47,408 nt of DNA from Arthrobacter sp. MYb23 (GCF_002979775.1 NZ_PCPR01000032.1:1-47408), one strand, 5' to 3'; shown: positions 7,390-16,753, counted from the first letter of the stretch. A program made the numbers and translations. The notes: generated by a model not told the origin, from the sequence alone.

Positions 7390-8328
7390 ATGGACGCCCA
7401 ACAGCCAGACAGCAGCGAACCCCAGCTCCACACCGCCGGTCAGGAGCAGCAAACTCCGGGCCGCGAAGCTCTGGACCGTGAAGCCTTGCTGCAACCGGAG
7501 TTCCTGTCGGCCACGGGCATCTCCCAGTTGAACATTGTCCAGTCCACGGGCTCCACCAACCAGGACCTCGTGCGCGCTGTGACGGTAGAGCCCAAAAAGT
7601 GGGCTGACCTTTCCGTCTTGACCGCCGAACATCAGACAGCCGCGCGTGGACGGCTTGACCGCCATTGGGAATCACCCGAGAAGTCGGCGGTGTCGGTCTC
7701 CATGGTGCTGCGGCCGGTCACGGCTGAGGGCATGCCGGTCCCGACGCAGAGCTACTCCTGGCTTTCGCTGCTTGCAGCTGTGGCGCTGCGGGAGGCCCTG
7801 CAGGAAACGGCAGGCATCACCGCTGAGATCAAGTGGCCCAATGACGTCCTGGTCAACGGGCGGAAGGTTGCGGGCATCCTGGCGCAGATGACTCCTTTGG
7901 GCGATGGCTCCGTTCCAGCGGTCATCTTGGGCGTTGGACTCAACGTGTCCTTGGCCGAGGAGGAACTTCCGGTTCCCACAGCCACGTCGCTTGCCTTGGA
8001 AGGGGCAACGACGACGGACCGCACCGCGCTGCTGAAGAGCTACCTGTCACGCTTTGCACGGCTGTACCGCAGCTTCTGCAACTCCGAAGGGGACCCTGCC
8101 GCCGGTTTGGTGGGTGGTCCCTCACTGCATAAGCGCGTTGAGTCGGCCATGGTGACGTTGGGCCGCGAGGTGCGGGCGCACTTGCCAGGGGATCACGAAC
8201 TGGTGGGGCATGCCTCGCGCTTGGACGAGCACGGCTCGTTGCTGGTGGTGGACCACGGTGGCAGGGAACACGTTGTGACAGCCGGCGATGTGGTGCATTT
8301 GCGCGCCACAGAGAGCGGTTATGCGTAA
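7390..8328 (+). CDS. birA: biotin--[acetyl-CoA-carboxylase] ligase (monofunctional BirA)
   Basis: The 312-aa enzyme activates biotin with ATP and attaches it to the biotin-carboxyl-carrier domain of acyl-CoA carboxylases. Core motifs are STGSTNQDL (residues ~52-60), ARGRLDR (85-91, the biotinyl-AMP binding loop; E. coli has GRGRRGR), IKWPNDVLV (147-155) and GRKVAGIL (157-164). A small C-terminal beta domain follows. No N-terminal DNA-binding winged helix precedes the catalytic domain, only ~40 polar residues, so this is a class I ligase without repressor function. It heads an operon with the PH-domain gene (8-bp overlap) and the cyclase gene. Its target alpha subunit is not in the window, but accD/accE lie just upstream on the other strand. 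Confidence 0.93.
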   Translation: MDAQQPDSSEPQLHTAGQEQQTPGREALDREALLQPEFLSATGISQLNIVQSTGSTNQDLVRAVTVEPKKWADLSVLTAEHQTAARGRLDRHWESPEKSAVSVSMVLRPVTAEGMPVPTQSYSWLSLLAAVALREALQETAGITAEIKWPNDVLVNGRKVAGILAQMTPLGDGSVPAVILGVGLNVSLAEEELPVPTATSLALEGATTTDRTALLKSYLSRFARLYRSFCNSEGDPAAGLVGGPSLHKRVESAMVTLGREVRAHLPGDHELVGHASRLDEHGSLLVVDHGGREHVVTAGDVVHLRATESGYA

Positions 8329-8914
8329 AGAGTTACTCCCGGGGGAGCAGGTCATCACGATCACGCGCCAACAGGCCCGCTCACTCTTCTTTCCGGTGCT
8401 GGCCTTCATCGCGGTTCCTGCCGCTGCAGGCTTTGCGTGTGCTTGGATCGTCAGGGAAAACCCGCAGCGGCTCGCACCATTCATCACGGCGGAATGGACG
8501 CCCTGGCTCATGGGTGCAGTGCTTGTCCTCGCGGCATGGTTCCTTGCCGGGTACAGCCTGAAGCGGGTGGTGCGGTGGCGTTCGGTCAAGTACATCCTGA
8601 CCAGCAGGCGTGTACTTGCCAGAAACGGAATGTTTCGGCGCAATGATTGGCAGGTATCGCTGATGGCCATCCGGCATGTGGGCGTCCATCAGAGCATGCT
8701 CCAACGGACATTGCACTCAGGGAATATATCCTTGGATACCGGGCACTCCGGGACAGCGGTCCTGAGCGATGTTCCTGAAGTGGGAAAGTTCCGTGGTTTC
8801 ATTCTTGACGCCATGGACGAACTCCCGCAAGGTGAAGTTTTTGAGGGTGAAGTACTGAAGGATTTTGAAGAATTGCCGTGGGAGTTGAGAGAAGGTGGAA
8901 GAGATGAGCGTTGA
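8321..8914 (+). CDS. PH-domain (bPH2-type) membrane protein
   Basis: The protein has 197 aa from ATG 8321 (MRKELLPGEQ), which overlaps the birA stop by 8 bp. A GTG 33 nt further upstream is less likely. Two membrane helices (about residues 20-45 and 60-80) are followed by a bacterial PH-like domain: KYILTSRRVLARNGMFRRND, then VSLMAIRHVGVHQSMLQRTL and GNISLDTGHSG, the usual YdbS/YdbT-type pattern. Family members are membrane-associated and of unknown function. The acidic C-terminal ~30 residues are variable. The stop overlaps the start of the cyclase gene, so the three genes are probably one transcript. Confidence 0.85.
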   Translation: MRKELLPGEQVITITRQQARSLFFPVLAFIAVPAAAGFACAWIVRENPQRLAPFITAEWTPWLMGAVLVLAAWFLAGYSLKRVVRWRSVKYILTSRRVLARNGMFRRNDWQVSLMAIRHVGVHQSMLQRTLHSGNISLDTGHSGTAVLSDVPEVGKFRGFILDAMDELPQGEVFEGEVLKDFEELPWELREGGRDER

Positions 8915-10082
8915 GGATCAGCCGTCCGGCGAGGACCTGGACCAGGAGTTCGACGCCGTACCGGAGCCTTCCGTGGACGAGGACACTGAGGCCGGGCCTG
9001 CTCCGGCATCGGTGCCCACTGGTCCGCCCACTGGTGTGATGTCCGCGGAGCGCCTGGCTATCAAGGCGCTCGAGGCGAAGCTCCTTGGCGGAGAACGCAA
9101 GCTCCGGCGTCGTGAAGTTGCGGCTGGTGCGGGCGTCTCCATCCTGTCCGCACGGAAAATCTGGCGCGCGCTGGGATTCCCGAACTTTGGGGACGAGGAT
9201 GTTGCGTTCACTGAACGCGACCAAGATGCTTTGTCCAGCATTCTGGATCTGGTCCGGGCAGGGCTCCTGACTGAGGAAGCGGCTATTTCCGTGACCCGGT
9301 CCATCGGGCAAATGACGGACCGCATGGTGGTCTGGCAGATCGAGGCTTTGGTTGAGGACATGGTGTCCGAGCAGGGCATCCCTGATGCCGTGGCCCGCAA
9401 GCAACTGGTGGGACAGCTCCCTGCGCTGGTGGATTCCCTCGAAGAAATCCTGGTGTACTCCTACCGCCGCCAGCTCAACGCAGGCGTCCAACGCCTTGCA
9501 GTTCGGGCCGAAGCCGGGTTGCAGGCCAGCGAGGAAGGCCGGGAGGGTGACGAAGACGATTCGCCGTTGCCTTTGGCCCGGGCCGTGGGCTTCGCTGACC
9601 TTGTCTCCTACACCAGCCTGTCCCGGCGTATGAACGAGAAAACGCTCGCCCAACTGGTGCAGCGTTTTGAAAACAAGTGCGCCGAAATCATTTCAGTGGG
9701 CGGCGGTCGGCTGGTCAAAACCGTGGGCGACGAAGTCCTGTACATCGCTGAAACCCCGGCAGCCGGAGCCGAAATTTCCTTGGCCTTGGCACAGGCCTTC
9801 ACTGAAGACGAGATCCTCCCGCAATGCCGTGTCTCCATGGTGTGGGGACGCATCCTGTCCCGGCTTGGCGATATCTACGGACCTACAGTCAACCTTGCTG
9901 CACGGCTCACCACGCTGGCGCAGCCCGGAACGGTCCTCGTGGACGCTATGACCGCCGCTGCCTTGGGCCAGGACGATCGCTTCGTCCTGGTTCCCCAGAA
10001 GTCGGAGAACGTCCGTGGCTTCGGTGAGATCCATCCCGTGATGCTTGCCCGCGGCCGGGGCAGGGGACTGGTGCTGGACTAG
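8904..10082 (+). CDS. class III adenylate cyclase with N-terminal regulatory domain
   Basis: The 392-aa cytosolic protein probably makes cAMP from ATP. Residues ~45-205 form an all-helical region that includes an HTH-like stretch (RREVAAGAGVSILSARKIWR, 69-88), resembling the adenylate-cyclase regulatory domain of mycobacterial Rv2212-type enzymes. The catalytic domain (~225-385) retains the metal ligands Asp232 (GFADL) and Asp276 (TVGDEV), the base-selecting Lys272, and the transition-state pair Asn330 and Arg334 (YGPTVNLAAR). Thr328 occupies the region where class IIIa enzymes have Asp, as in class IIIb. ATG 8904 is preferred over GTG 8895 because GGTGGA lies at a better distance. The first ~45 residues are acidic and disordered. 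Confidence 0.87.
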   Translation: MSVEDQPSGEDLDQEFDAVPEPSVDEDTEAGPAPASVPTGPPTGVMSAERLAIKALEAKLLGGERKLRRREVAAGAGVSILSARKIWRALGFPNFGDEDVAFTERDQDALSSILDLVRAGLLTEEAAISVTRSIGQMTDRMVVWQIEALVEDMVSEQGIPDAVARKQLVGQLPALVDSLEEILVYSYRRQLNAGVQRLAVRAEAGLQASEEGREGDEDDSPLPLARAVGFADLVSYTSLSRRMNEKTLAQLVQRFENKCAEIISVGGGRLVKTVGDEVLYIAETPAAGAEISLALAQAFTEDEILPQCRVSMVWGRILSRLGDIYGPTVNLAARLTTLAQPGTVLVDAMTAAALGQDDRFVLVPQKSENVRGFGEIHPVMLARGRGRGLVLD

Positions 10083-10119
10083 GCAAGCTGCTGACCTGCT
10101 GACAGCCCGTCCGGGCCGC

Positions 10120-10220
10120 ACGCTCTCTCACGTCCCTCGGGCTTCAGCCGATCGCTCTCTCACTTTCTTCACGAAAGTGAGAGAGCGATCGGCCTTAATG
10201 GCTGTTATATGAGAGAGCGT
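10120..10220. repeat. nested palindrome with four CTCTCTCA/TGAGAGAG motifs
   Basis: A perfect 21-bp stem (10147-10167 with 10173-10193) closes a 5-nt TTCAC loop. An outer 11-bp inverted pair, ACGCTCTCTCA (10120-10130) and TGAGAGAGCGT (10210-10220), brackets it. The core GCTCTCTCA thus occurs four times in alternating orientation. It follows the cyclase stop by 38 bp, so it may terminate that operon. The nested design is more like a REP-type element. No T-run follows the stem. Confidence 0.75.
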
Positions 10221-10282
10221 TGGGAATATCTGCGGGTCCTGAGAACTGCGTCACGACTTAGCAAAACGTTGGATTAACCCGG

Positions 10283-10288
10283 TAGTCT
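10283..10288 (+). promoter_or_regulatory. candidate -10 element for giant protein 1 and the downstream locus
   Basis: TAGTCT lies within GGTAGTCTTAGCG about 80 bp before the start codon. The same TAGTCTTAG string occurs upstream of the second giant gene (16630). A TTAGCA at 10258-10263 is a poor -35 with 19-nt spacing. Confidence 0.4.
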
Positions 10289-10368
10289 TAGCGTTGTTTG
10301 TGTCGTGAACTGCCGTGGGGTGCGGCGTCGGCGGCTTGGTGCTGCCTGAATTTTGTGGGGGAATGTGG

Positions 10369-13300
10369 ATGGCTCTGCCTGACGGGTCCGGAAACCGCCG
10401 TGCCAGGAATCGCCGGCGGAAGGTCATGGCGGCAACCGCATTTTCTGTTGCTGCCGCGGTCCTGGTGACTGGTGCCATCCTCTACCCGGGGTTCAAGACC
10501 ACCGAAGTGGACCTCAATGATGGCGGCGTTTGGGTCGTCAGCAAATCCAAGAATGCCGCCGGAAGGCTCAACTACCCCTCCAAGTCCTTGGACGGTGCGG
10601 TGACCCCGGCGAGCAAGGATTTTGACGTCCTCCAGCAGGCCGGCGACGTCTTCATTGATGACCCCGAGGGCGCCACCATCAACCCCGTCAGCGCTGCGAA
10701 CATGCGTTTGGGCGGAGACCAAAAGTTACCGGGCTCGGCGGATGTGAGTTTCGGCCACAAAGTGCTGGCAGTCACGGACCCCTCCAAAGGCAAGGTCTGG
10801 GCATTGTCCGCCGGATCCGTGGGCGGGTTCAGCGATGAGTCCGAACCACTGTTCGAGCAATCTCCCGGAATTGTTTCTGTTGTAGGCGTGGACGACACCA
10901 TTCACACCGTTGACCCCGAGTCCGGCAGCGTCACCGCAACGAAGGTGGACGCCAACGGCAAATCAGTGGATTCGCAGGTCCGCACGGACGAGGCGCTTAA
11001 GGGCGCAGGGGACCTGCAGTTGACGACGGTGGGCGACAAAGCAGTGGTCCTCAACGAGGCCACGGGAAATATCGTTCTCCCGGGCGGCGCAACCGTTCAC
11101 CTGGACGACGCCCGCGACGCCAAGCTGCAGCAAGCGGGGCCGGCCGCGGACTTCGTGGCCATCGCCACTACCAAGGCACTCCTCCTTCAGCCGTTGGACG
11201 GTGGAACAGCAAAGACCGTCCGAGCCGACGGGGAAGGCGTTCCCGCAGCGCCCGTGCAGTTGGGAACATGCACTTACGCTGCGTGGTCCGGTGCCAACAA
11301 GTACATCCGCGAATGCAGCAATGAGGCTGACAACCGCCGCGCCGACGTTCCCAAGGCGAGTGCATCGCCGTCGTACGTTTTCCGGGTCAACCGCGATCTT
11401 GTGGTTCTGAACGACGTCAATTCCGGCAACGTCTGGATGGTCAACCAGAACATGCAGTTGGTCAACAACTGGGATGACGTCATCCCGCCCCAGCAAACAT
11501 CGGACGACGCCGACAAGGACTCTGCGGACGAAGTCCAGCAGACGGTCCTCCCGGACCGAAGCAAACCAAATACGCCTCCGGTGGCCAAGCCCGACGCCTT
11601 TGGAGTGCGTGCCGGAAAGACGACCCTCCTGCCGGTCTTGGACAACGACGCCGATTCCGACGGCGATGTCCTGACGGTTGCCGCCGACCAAACCGTGAAA
11701 TCCGGTGCCTTGGCTCCTGTTTACGGCGGGACGGGTTTTCAGATTTCCGTCCCAGCGGAGCAAACCGGGGCGGAGACGTTCAAATACTCTGTGGATGACG
11801 GCCGTGGCGGAACCGCAGCGGCGAACGTAGACCTCCGGATTGTCCCGCCCGGTGAAAACAACGCTCCCCAGCAGAAGCCCAACAGAAACAACGCCCTGGT
11901 GGTGCAAGCGGGGAAGATCGCCAACCAGTACATCCTCAATGACTGGCTTGATCCCGACGGAGACGACATCTTCGCGGTTGCCGCCATCAGCAGCGATCCC
12001 GCCGATCAAGTGCGCATCAGGCCGGACGGGCTGCTGACATTCCAGGACTCCGGAGCCGGGCCAGGAAAGAAGACCATTGCCGTGACGGTCTCCGACGGCA
12101 CTCTCACCACTGAGGGGCGAATCAGCGTGGACGTTCGCGCACCCGGGGCCTTGCCGCCCATTGCGAACGCCGATCACGTGGTTGCCGTGGCGGGCCAGGA
12201 TACGGTAATCGCCCCACTTAAGAACGACACTGATCCACAAGGCGGCACGCTCCGGCTGGCACAGGCCCAGCCGGATGAACAGTCCACGGCTGTGATCGGT
12301 CCGGACCAGCAAACGTTCACTTTCAACTCGACGTCCACCGGCCCCCACTACGTCACTTATATGGTCACCAATGGCCCGGCCAGTGCGCAGCAGCTGGTGC
12401 GCGTCGACGTCGTGTCCGGCAACAATGACGGCGCTCCCGTTGCAGTTAGGGACATTGCGCTTCTGCCCAGCGGTGGCAGCACCGTGGTGGATGTGCTTGG
12501 CAATGATTCGGACCCGGCCGGAGGCGTGCTGGTTGTCCAGTCCGTCACTGCCGAGGACGGCCTGCCGGTCACGGTAGCGGTTTTGGACCATTCGGTGGTC
12601 AAGGTCACGGACATTCGCGCCACCGGCCAACTGTCTCTGAAATACACCATTTCCAATGGCAAAGCGTCCGCCACCGGAGATATCTCGGTACAGGTAGTAC
12701 CGGCGCCCAGCAAGCTGCAGGCACCGCAGGCCAAGCCGGACGAAGTGTCGGTCCGCGTCGGAGACGTGGTCACCATACCTGTCCTGGACAACGATTCGGA
12801 CCCCAATGGCGGAGAGCTGACCCTCGACCCCGAGCTGGCGCAACAGCCCGACGCCGCTGACGGCAGGATGTTCATCGCGGGCAATACCCTGCGCTTCATC
12901 GCCGGCGAGATTCCCAAGACCGTCTATGCCATCTACAAGGTCAGCAACGCATCCGGCCAGACCGACTCTCAACAAGTCACCATCCGCATTCGGGCACGGG
13001 ACGACGCAACTAATACCCGCCCGGAGCCCCGGAACCTCACGGCACGGGTGGTAGCCGGAATGACCGTCAAGATCCCCGTTCCCCTGGATGGCATTGACGC
13101 TGACGGCGACTCGGTCCAACTCATCGGAGTGGACAAAGCGCCTGCCCTCGGTACTGCCGTGGTGCGGGACGGCTACATGGAGTTCACCGCTGCCGCCACC
13201 TCCGCAGGCACTGACACGTTCAGTTACAGGGTGCGGGATCGGATCGGAGCCGAGAACACCGGCACGGTCATTGTGGGCATTGCACCCGCAGAGGCCAATA

Positions 13301-16300
13301 ACCAAAAGCCGATTGCCGTTGACGATGCCATTGAGGTCCGTCCAGGGCGCCGGATCGCCGTGGATGCCCTGAAGAACGACTCGGACCCGGATGGCGATCC
13401 CCTTGCTTTGGTGAATTCCTTCGAAGCAAACCCGGAACTGCAGGTTGAAGCGTCCTCCGGAAAAATCCTCCTGACCGCGCCGGGCGTCACTGGAAATGAA
13501 AGCATCAGCTATCGGATCCAGGACGATAAAAAGGCTGAAGCCAGCGCTGTGGTCAGGGTTCAAACGAGCCCGACGGCGGCCCTCCACGTTCCCATTGCGG
13601 TAGATGATCGCATCACGCTGGCTGAGACGCTGGGCAAGACCGCCGTCGACGTTCCGGTGTTGAAGAACGACTCCGACCCCGACGGCGTAGCCGAAGATCT
13701 GACCATCACCTTGCCCGATGCGAATCCGAACGCACGGGTGGGGACCGCTGGAAACGTTGTGGTGACTCTAACTCCCCAGGACCAGTTGATCCCTTACACC
13801 GTGACGGACATGGACGGGCAGTCGGCCACCGCAGTGATGTGGATACCCGGCCAAGGCCTGCAGTACCCCACCCTTGCCAAGACCGATCCCGTGGAAGTCA
13901 TGTCCGGCAAGGAAATCACGCTTTCGCTCCAGGAATATGTCCGTGTGCGGGAAGGCCGCCAACCCCGGCTCACCGTGGCGGACAAGATCCGCGTCCAGGG
14001 AGCCGATCCCAACAACGTCATTGCCGGCGACGGAAATGCCCTGAGATATGCGGCGCAGACAGACTATGTTGGTCCGGGATCCGTCACCTTCGAGGTGACT
14101 GATGGGTCCGGTCCGGACGATTCCCAAGGCTTGAAGTCCACGTTGACCATCATTACCAAGGTGATCCCGGACCCCAACGCCAACCACATCCCCACCTTCA
14201 GCGGCGCTTCCATCGAAGCGCCCAAGGGTGAAACAACCGAGCTGGAACTGGCGAATCTCGCCAAGGACGTGGACGAGCGGGACCAGGGAAACCTGAAGTT
14301 CGAGCTCGATGGACAGCAGGCCGCAGGCTTCCAAGCCAAGGTGGAAGGAACGGTCCTCAAAGTCACCCCGGACCTCTCTGTCACCCCGGGTGCCGTGGGT
14401 ACCTTCCCGTTGAAGGTTACAGACGGCAGGTCTGACGCTGTCCGGGCAACGGTCACGGCCACCGTGGTCTCGTCCAACAGGCCCAAACCTGCCGCCAACG
14501 ACGACTCGGTGGAGAAAGCGAACGCCGGACGCTCCGAGACCATCAACGTGCTGGCAAACGACTTCAACCCGTTCAATGACTCGCCGCTGACCATCGAGAG
14601 CGCGGCAGTGGAGACGGGTTCCGCCGCTGGCCAGCCGACGGTCTCGGGTGACTCGATCACGGTCACTCCGGCGGACGGATTCAAGGGCGTCATGGTGGTT
14701 CGGTACACGGTGCTGGACAAGACCAAAGACCCCTCCCGGCAGGCAGTAGGGCGTGTCCGGATCACTGTCCGGGACAAGCCCGACGCCCCGTCCGCACCTG
14801 TAGCAACCGATGTCCGCAGCCGCACCGCTGTGCTCAAGTGGGCGCCGCCGTCGGACAATGGCGCAGCCATCACCAAATACACAGTCAAGGCCGCCGGCTT
14901 TGAACAGGTGTGTCCCACAACCACCTGCACGTTGTCCGGGCTGACCAACAATGTGAAGTACGTTTTCACCGTGTTCGCCACCAACGAGGTAGGGGACTCT
15001 CCGGCGTCCATCGCCTCCAACGAGATCCGGCCGGATGAGAAGCCGTCGCCGCCGGACGCCCCCGCGGTTAAAGCCGGTGACAAGAACATGGCCATCACCT
15101 GGACCCCAGCCAAGACCGAGGGCTCTCCGGTAAAGCACTACAACTTGGAGATTTCTCCGCCGCCGGCCAACGGCATTGCCGTCAAGAACGAGGTCACCGG
15201 CCTGAGCTATACCTGGCCGGGACTGACTAATGGCGTGAAGTACAAGGTCCGTGCCCAGGCCGTCAACGAGCTCGGCCCGTCCGACTGGGGCATGTACTCC
15301 CTGGAGGACAACCCTGCTGGACTTCCCGCAGCTCCGGCCGCACCAACTACCGCTGTGGTGGATTCCGTGGGAAAAAGCAATCAAATCCGTGCGGACTGGA
15401 GCGAGCCGGATATCAACGGTGACCCCATCAAGATGTACTACGTCACCATGAGTGGCGGAAACGGCGTCCCTCAGACCCAAACAATCGCGGGGAACGTGCG
15501 CTCTGCGGTCTTCACGGCCCAGAACGACGAAACCGCCTACACTTTTACGGTTCAGGCGGAGAACAAAGCAGGCAAGGGAGGCGTTAGTGCCCCCTCCGCA
15601 CCTCGACGCGCTACGGGAACCCTGATGATGGTCCAAAACGTTTCGGCCACCCCCGCCAACACCGGGGGAGCGGGCAGGGCCGTCACCATCAACTTCTCGG
15701 TTCTGGACCAGACACAACGCAACGGATCTACCCAAAGCGAAGTCAGTTATCGCTACATCGCCAGTACCGGGCAGTCGGGTCCCATCACGCCTGGTCAGAC
15801 GGTCAGCGGCTTTACCAACGGGCAGGCAACCTCCATCACTGTCACCGCAGTGTCTTCGGTGGCGCCAAGTTCCAGTGCCAGTGCACCGGCAACCGCCACT
15901 CCGTATGGTGCGCCCGGTACGCCGTCGGCTTCAGGCTCAAACGGCGGGCAAAACCAGACCACGTTGACGCTGAATTGGTCCTCGCCGTCCACAAGCAGCA
16001 ATGACGTGGCGGTCACCAAGATCAGGATCACCGGCGGCGGAACAGATACCGGGTGGATCAACGAATCCGCGTCCGGCAGCCGCGTGGTCAACACCGGGGG
16101 CTACAACCAGCCGCGCACCATCGAGGTCCAGACGTTCAATTCCGTTGGCACAGGCGGTGGCGTTGCTTCAGCGAGTGCACAGAGCGGGCCCCAGAAGACG
16201 TCGTGGGACGCGACCCTGCCTCCAGGCAGCTACCGTACCTGCACGGATACCGCACCCTCAGGCCAAACTTCGTGGGATCCAAATACCCCGGGCCACCGCT

Positions 16301-16503
16301 GCGACGGAAAGGTCAATGGTGCGCCATGGCAATATGAATTCAACGGCGGATTCACGGTCAACTGCTACGTCAACCGCAGCACCCCGTATTTGAACTACGC
16401 TGCCTGGTACCGCCTGACCAGCGGCCCCAACGCGGGCCGCTTCATCGCCCAGGGCAACACCACCCTGGGTGACCCCGGACCCCACCAAATCCCCCAATGT
16501 TGA
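10369..16503 (+). CDS. giant membrane-anchored Ig/cadherin-like and fibronectin type III surface protein 1
   Basis: The protein has about 2,044 aa. It has a short basic cytoplasmic N terminus, one membrane helix (~19-39, ending TGAILYPGFKTTEVDLNDGG) and a long extracellular part. Residues ~45-385 form a repetitive beta, propeller-like domain. Residues ~395-1465 hold about ten Ig/cadherin-like repeats marked by acidic loops such as VLDNDSDPNGG, LKNDSDPDGD and LGNDSDPAGG, probably Ca2+-binding. Residues ~1470-1940 hold about five Fn3 domains (for example KPDAPSAPVATD, LSGLTNNVKYVFTV). A C-terminal four-Cys, SH3-like module ends in Cys. There is no LPXTG. ATG 10369 is chosen for its GGGGGA 7 nt upstream; 10363 and GTG 10315 are alternatives. 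It is the PFNA FN3-type protein and probably a fibre or adhesin. Confidence 0.85.
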   Translation: MALPDGSGNRRARNRRRKVMAATAFSVAAAVLVTGAILYPGFKTTEVDLNDGGVWVVSKSKNAAGRLNYPSKSLDGAVTPASKDFDVLQQAGDVFIDDPEGATINPVSAANMRLGGDQKLPGSADVSFGHKVLAVTDPSKGKVWALSAGSVGGFSDESEPLFEQSPGIVSVVGVDDTIHTVDPESGSVTATKVDANGKSVDSQVRTDEALKGAGDLQLTTVGDKAVVLNEATGNIVLPGGATVHLDDARDAKLQQAGPAADFVAIATTKALLLQPLDGGTAKTVRADGEGVPAAPVQLGTCTYAAWSGANKYIRECSNEADNRRADVPKASASPSYVFRVNRDLVVLNDVNSGNVWMVNQNMQLVNNWDDVIPPQQTSDDADKDSADEVQQTVLPDRSKPNTPPVAKPDAFGVRAGKTTLLPVLDNDADSDGDVLTVAADQTVKSGALAPVYGGTGFQISVPAEQTGAETFKYSVDDGRGGTAAANVDLRIVPPGENNAPQQKPNRNNALVVQAGKIANQYILNDWLDPDGDDIFAVAAISSDPADQVRIRPDGLLTFQDSGAGPGKKTIAVTVSDGTLTTEGRISVDVRAPGALPPIANADHVVAVAGQDTVIAPLKNDTDPQGGTLRLAQAQPDEQSTAVIGPDQQTFTFNSTSTGPHYVTYMVTNGPASAQQLVRVDVVSGNNDGAPVAVRDIALLPSGGSTVVDVLGNDSDPAGGVLVVQSVTAEDGLPVTVAVLDHSVVKVTDIRATGQLSLKYTISNGKASATGDISVQVVPAPSKLQAPQAKPDEVSVRVGDVVTIPVLDNDSDPNGGELTLDPELAQQPDAADGRMFIAGNTLRFIAGEIPKTVYAIYKVSNASGQTDSQQVTIRIRARDDATNTRPEPRNLTARVVAGMTVKIPVPLDGIDADGDSVQLIGVDKAPALGTAVVRDGYMEFTAAATSAGTDTFSYRVRDRIGAENTGTVIVGIAPAEANNQKPIAVDDAIEVRPGRRIAVDALKNDSDPDGDPLALVNSFEANPELQVEASSGKILLTAPGVTGNESISYRIQDDKKAEASAVVRVQTSPTAALHVPIAVDDRITLAETLGKTAVDVPVLKNDSDPDGVAEDLTITLPDANPNARVGTAGNVVVTLTPQDQLIPYTVTDMDGQSATAVMWIPGQGLQYPTLAKTDPVEVMSGKEITLSLQEYVRVREGRQPRLTVADKIRVQGADPNNVIAGDGNALRYAAQTDYVGPGSVTFEVTDGSGPDDSQGLKSTLTIITKVIPDPNANHIPTFSGASIEAPKGETTELELANLAKDVDERDQGNLKFELDGQQAAGFQAKVEGTVLKVTPDLSVTPGAVGTFPLKVTDGRSDAVRATVTATVVSSNRPKPAANDDSVEKANAGRSETINVLANDFNPFNDSPLTIESAAVETGSAAGQPTVSGDSITVTPADGFKGVMVVRYTVLDKTKDPSRQAVGRVRITVRDKPDAPSAPVATDVRSRTAVLKWAPPSDNGAAITKYTVKAAGFEQVCPTTTCTLSGLTNNVKYVFTVFATNEVGDSPASIASNEIRPDEKPSPPDAPAVKAGDKNMAITWTPAKTEGSPVKHYNLEISPPPANGIAVKNEVTGLSYTWPGLTNGVKYKVRAQAVNELGPSDWGMYSLEDNPAGLPAAPAAPTTAVVDSVGKSNQIRADWSEPDINGDPIKMYYVTMSGGNGVPQTQTIAGNVRSAVFTAQNDETAYTFTVQAENKAGKGGVSAPSAPRRATGTLMMVQNVSATPANTGGAGRAVTINFSVLDQTQRNGSTQSEVSYRYIASTGQSGPITPGQTVSGFTNGQATSITVTAVSSVAPSSSASAPATATPYGAPGTPSASGSNGGQNQTTLTLNWSSPSTSSNDVAVTKIRITGGGTDTGWINESASGSRVVNTGGYNQPRTIEVQTFNSVGTGGGVASASAQSGPQKTSWDATLPPGSYRTCTDTAPSGQTSWDPNTPGHRCDGKVNGAPWQYEFNGGFTVNCYVNRSTPYLNYAAWYRLTSGPNAGRFIAQGNTTLGDPGPHQIPQC

Positions 16504-16753
16504 GGCATGTGAAGCCGGGGCGCCGGGCAGTTGTCCCCATCGCGCCCCGGGCCACGGAGACAGTACGCTGTCAAAGCCAATGGATAGCCCGATCTCGGGT
16601 TTCCTTGGTTGACCGCAGGTCGCGTGGGATAGTCTTAGGGACTGAAAATTCCGCCGCCGTACGGGGGAACTGCGGAATGTACGGCTGCCGGCATCTGCCG
16701 GTTGGCCTGGAAGCCACTGGGGAGCGGCTGGACACAAAGGGAATTTTGGGGCT
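16504..16753. other. 250-bp intergenic region between the two giant genes
   Basis: No gene is seen. The region contains the TAGTCT-type promoter candidate at 16630 and a leader of about 110 nt. There is no strong terminator, so read-through from the first giant gene is possible. Confidence 0.5.
16609..16635 (+). promoter_or_regulatory. candidate promoter of giant protein 2
   Basis: TTGACC (16609-16614) and TAGTCT (16630-16635) are separated by 15 nt, which is short. GATAGTCTTAGGG is shared in core with the GGTAGTCTTAGCG upstream of the first giant gene, which argues for a common sigma factor. Confidence 0.42.

Noticed and set aside
10963..13587. 874-aa open frame on the minus strand, opposite the first giant gene
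   Set aside because: It is antisense to a clearly coding frame with recognisable domains. Its composition (His/Arg/Gly/Asp/Val mix without domains) is the mirror of GC-rich codon usage, and it has no ribosome-binding site.
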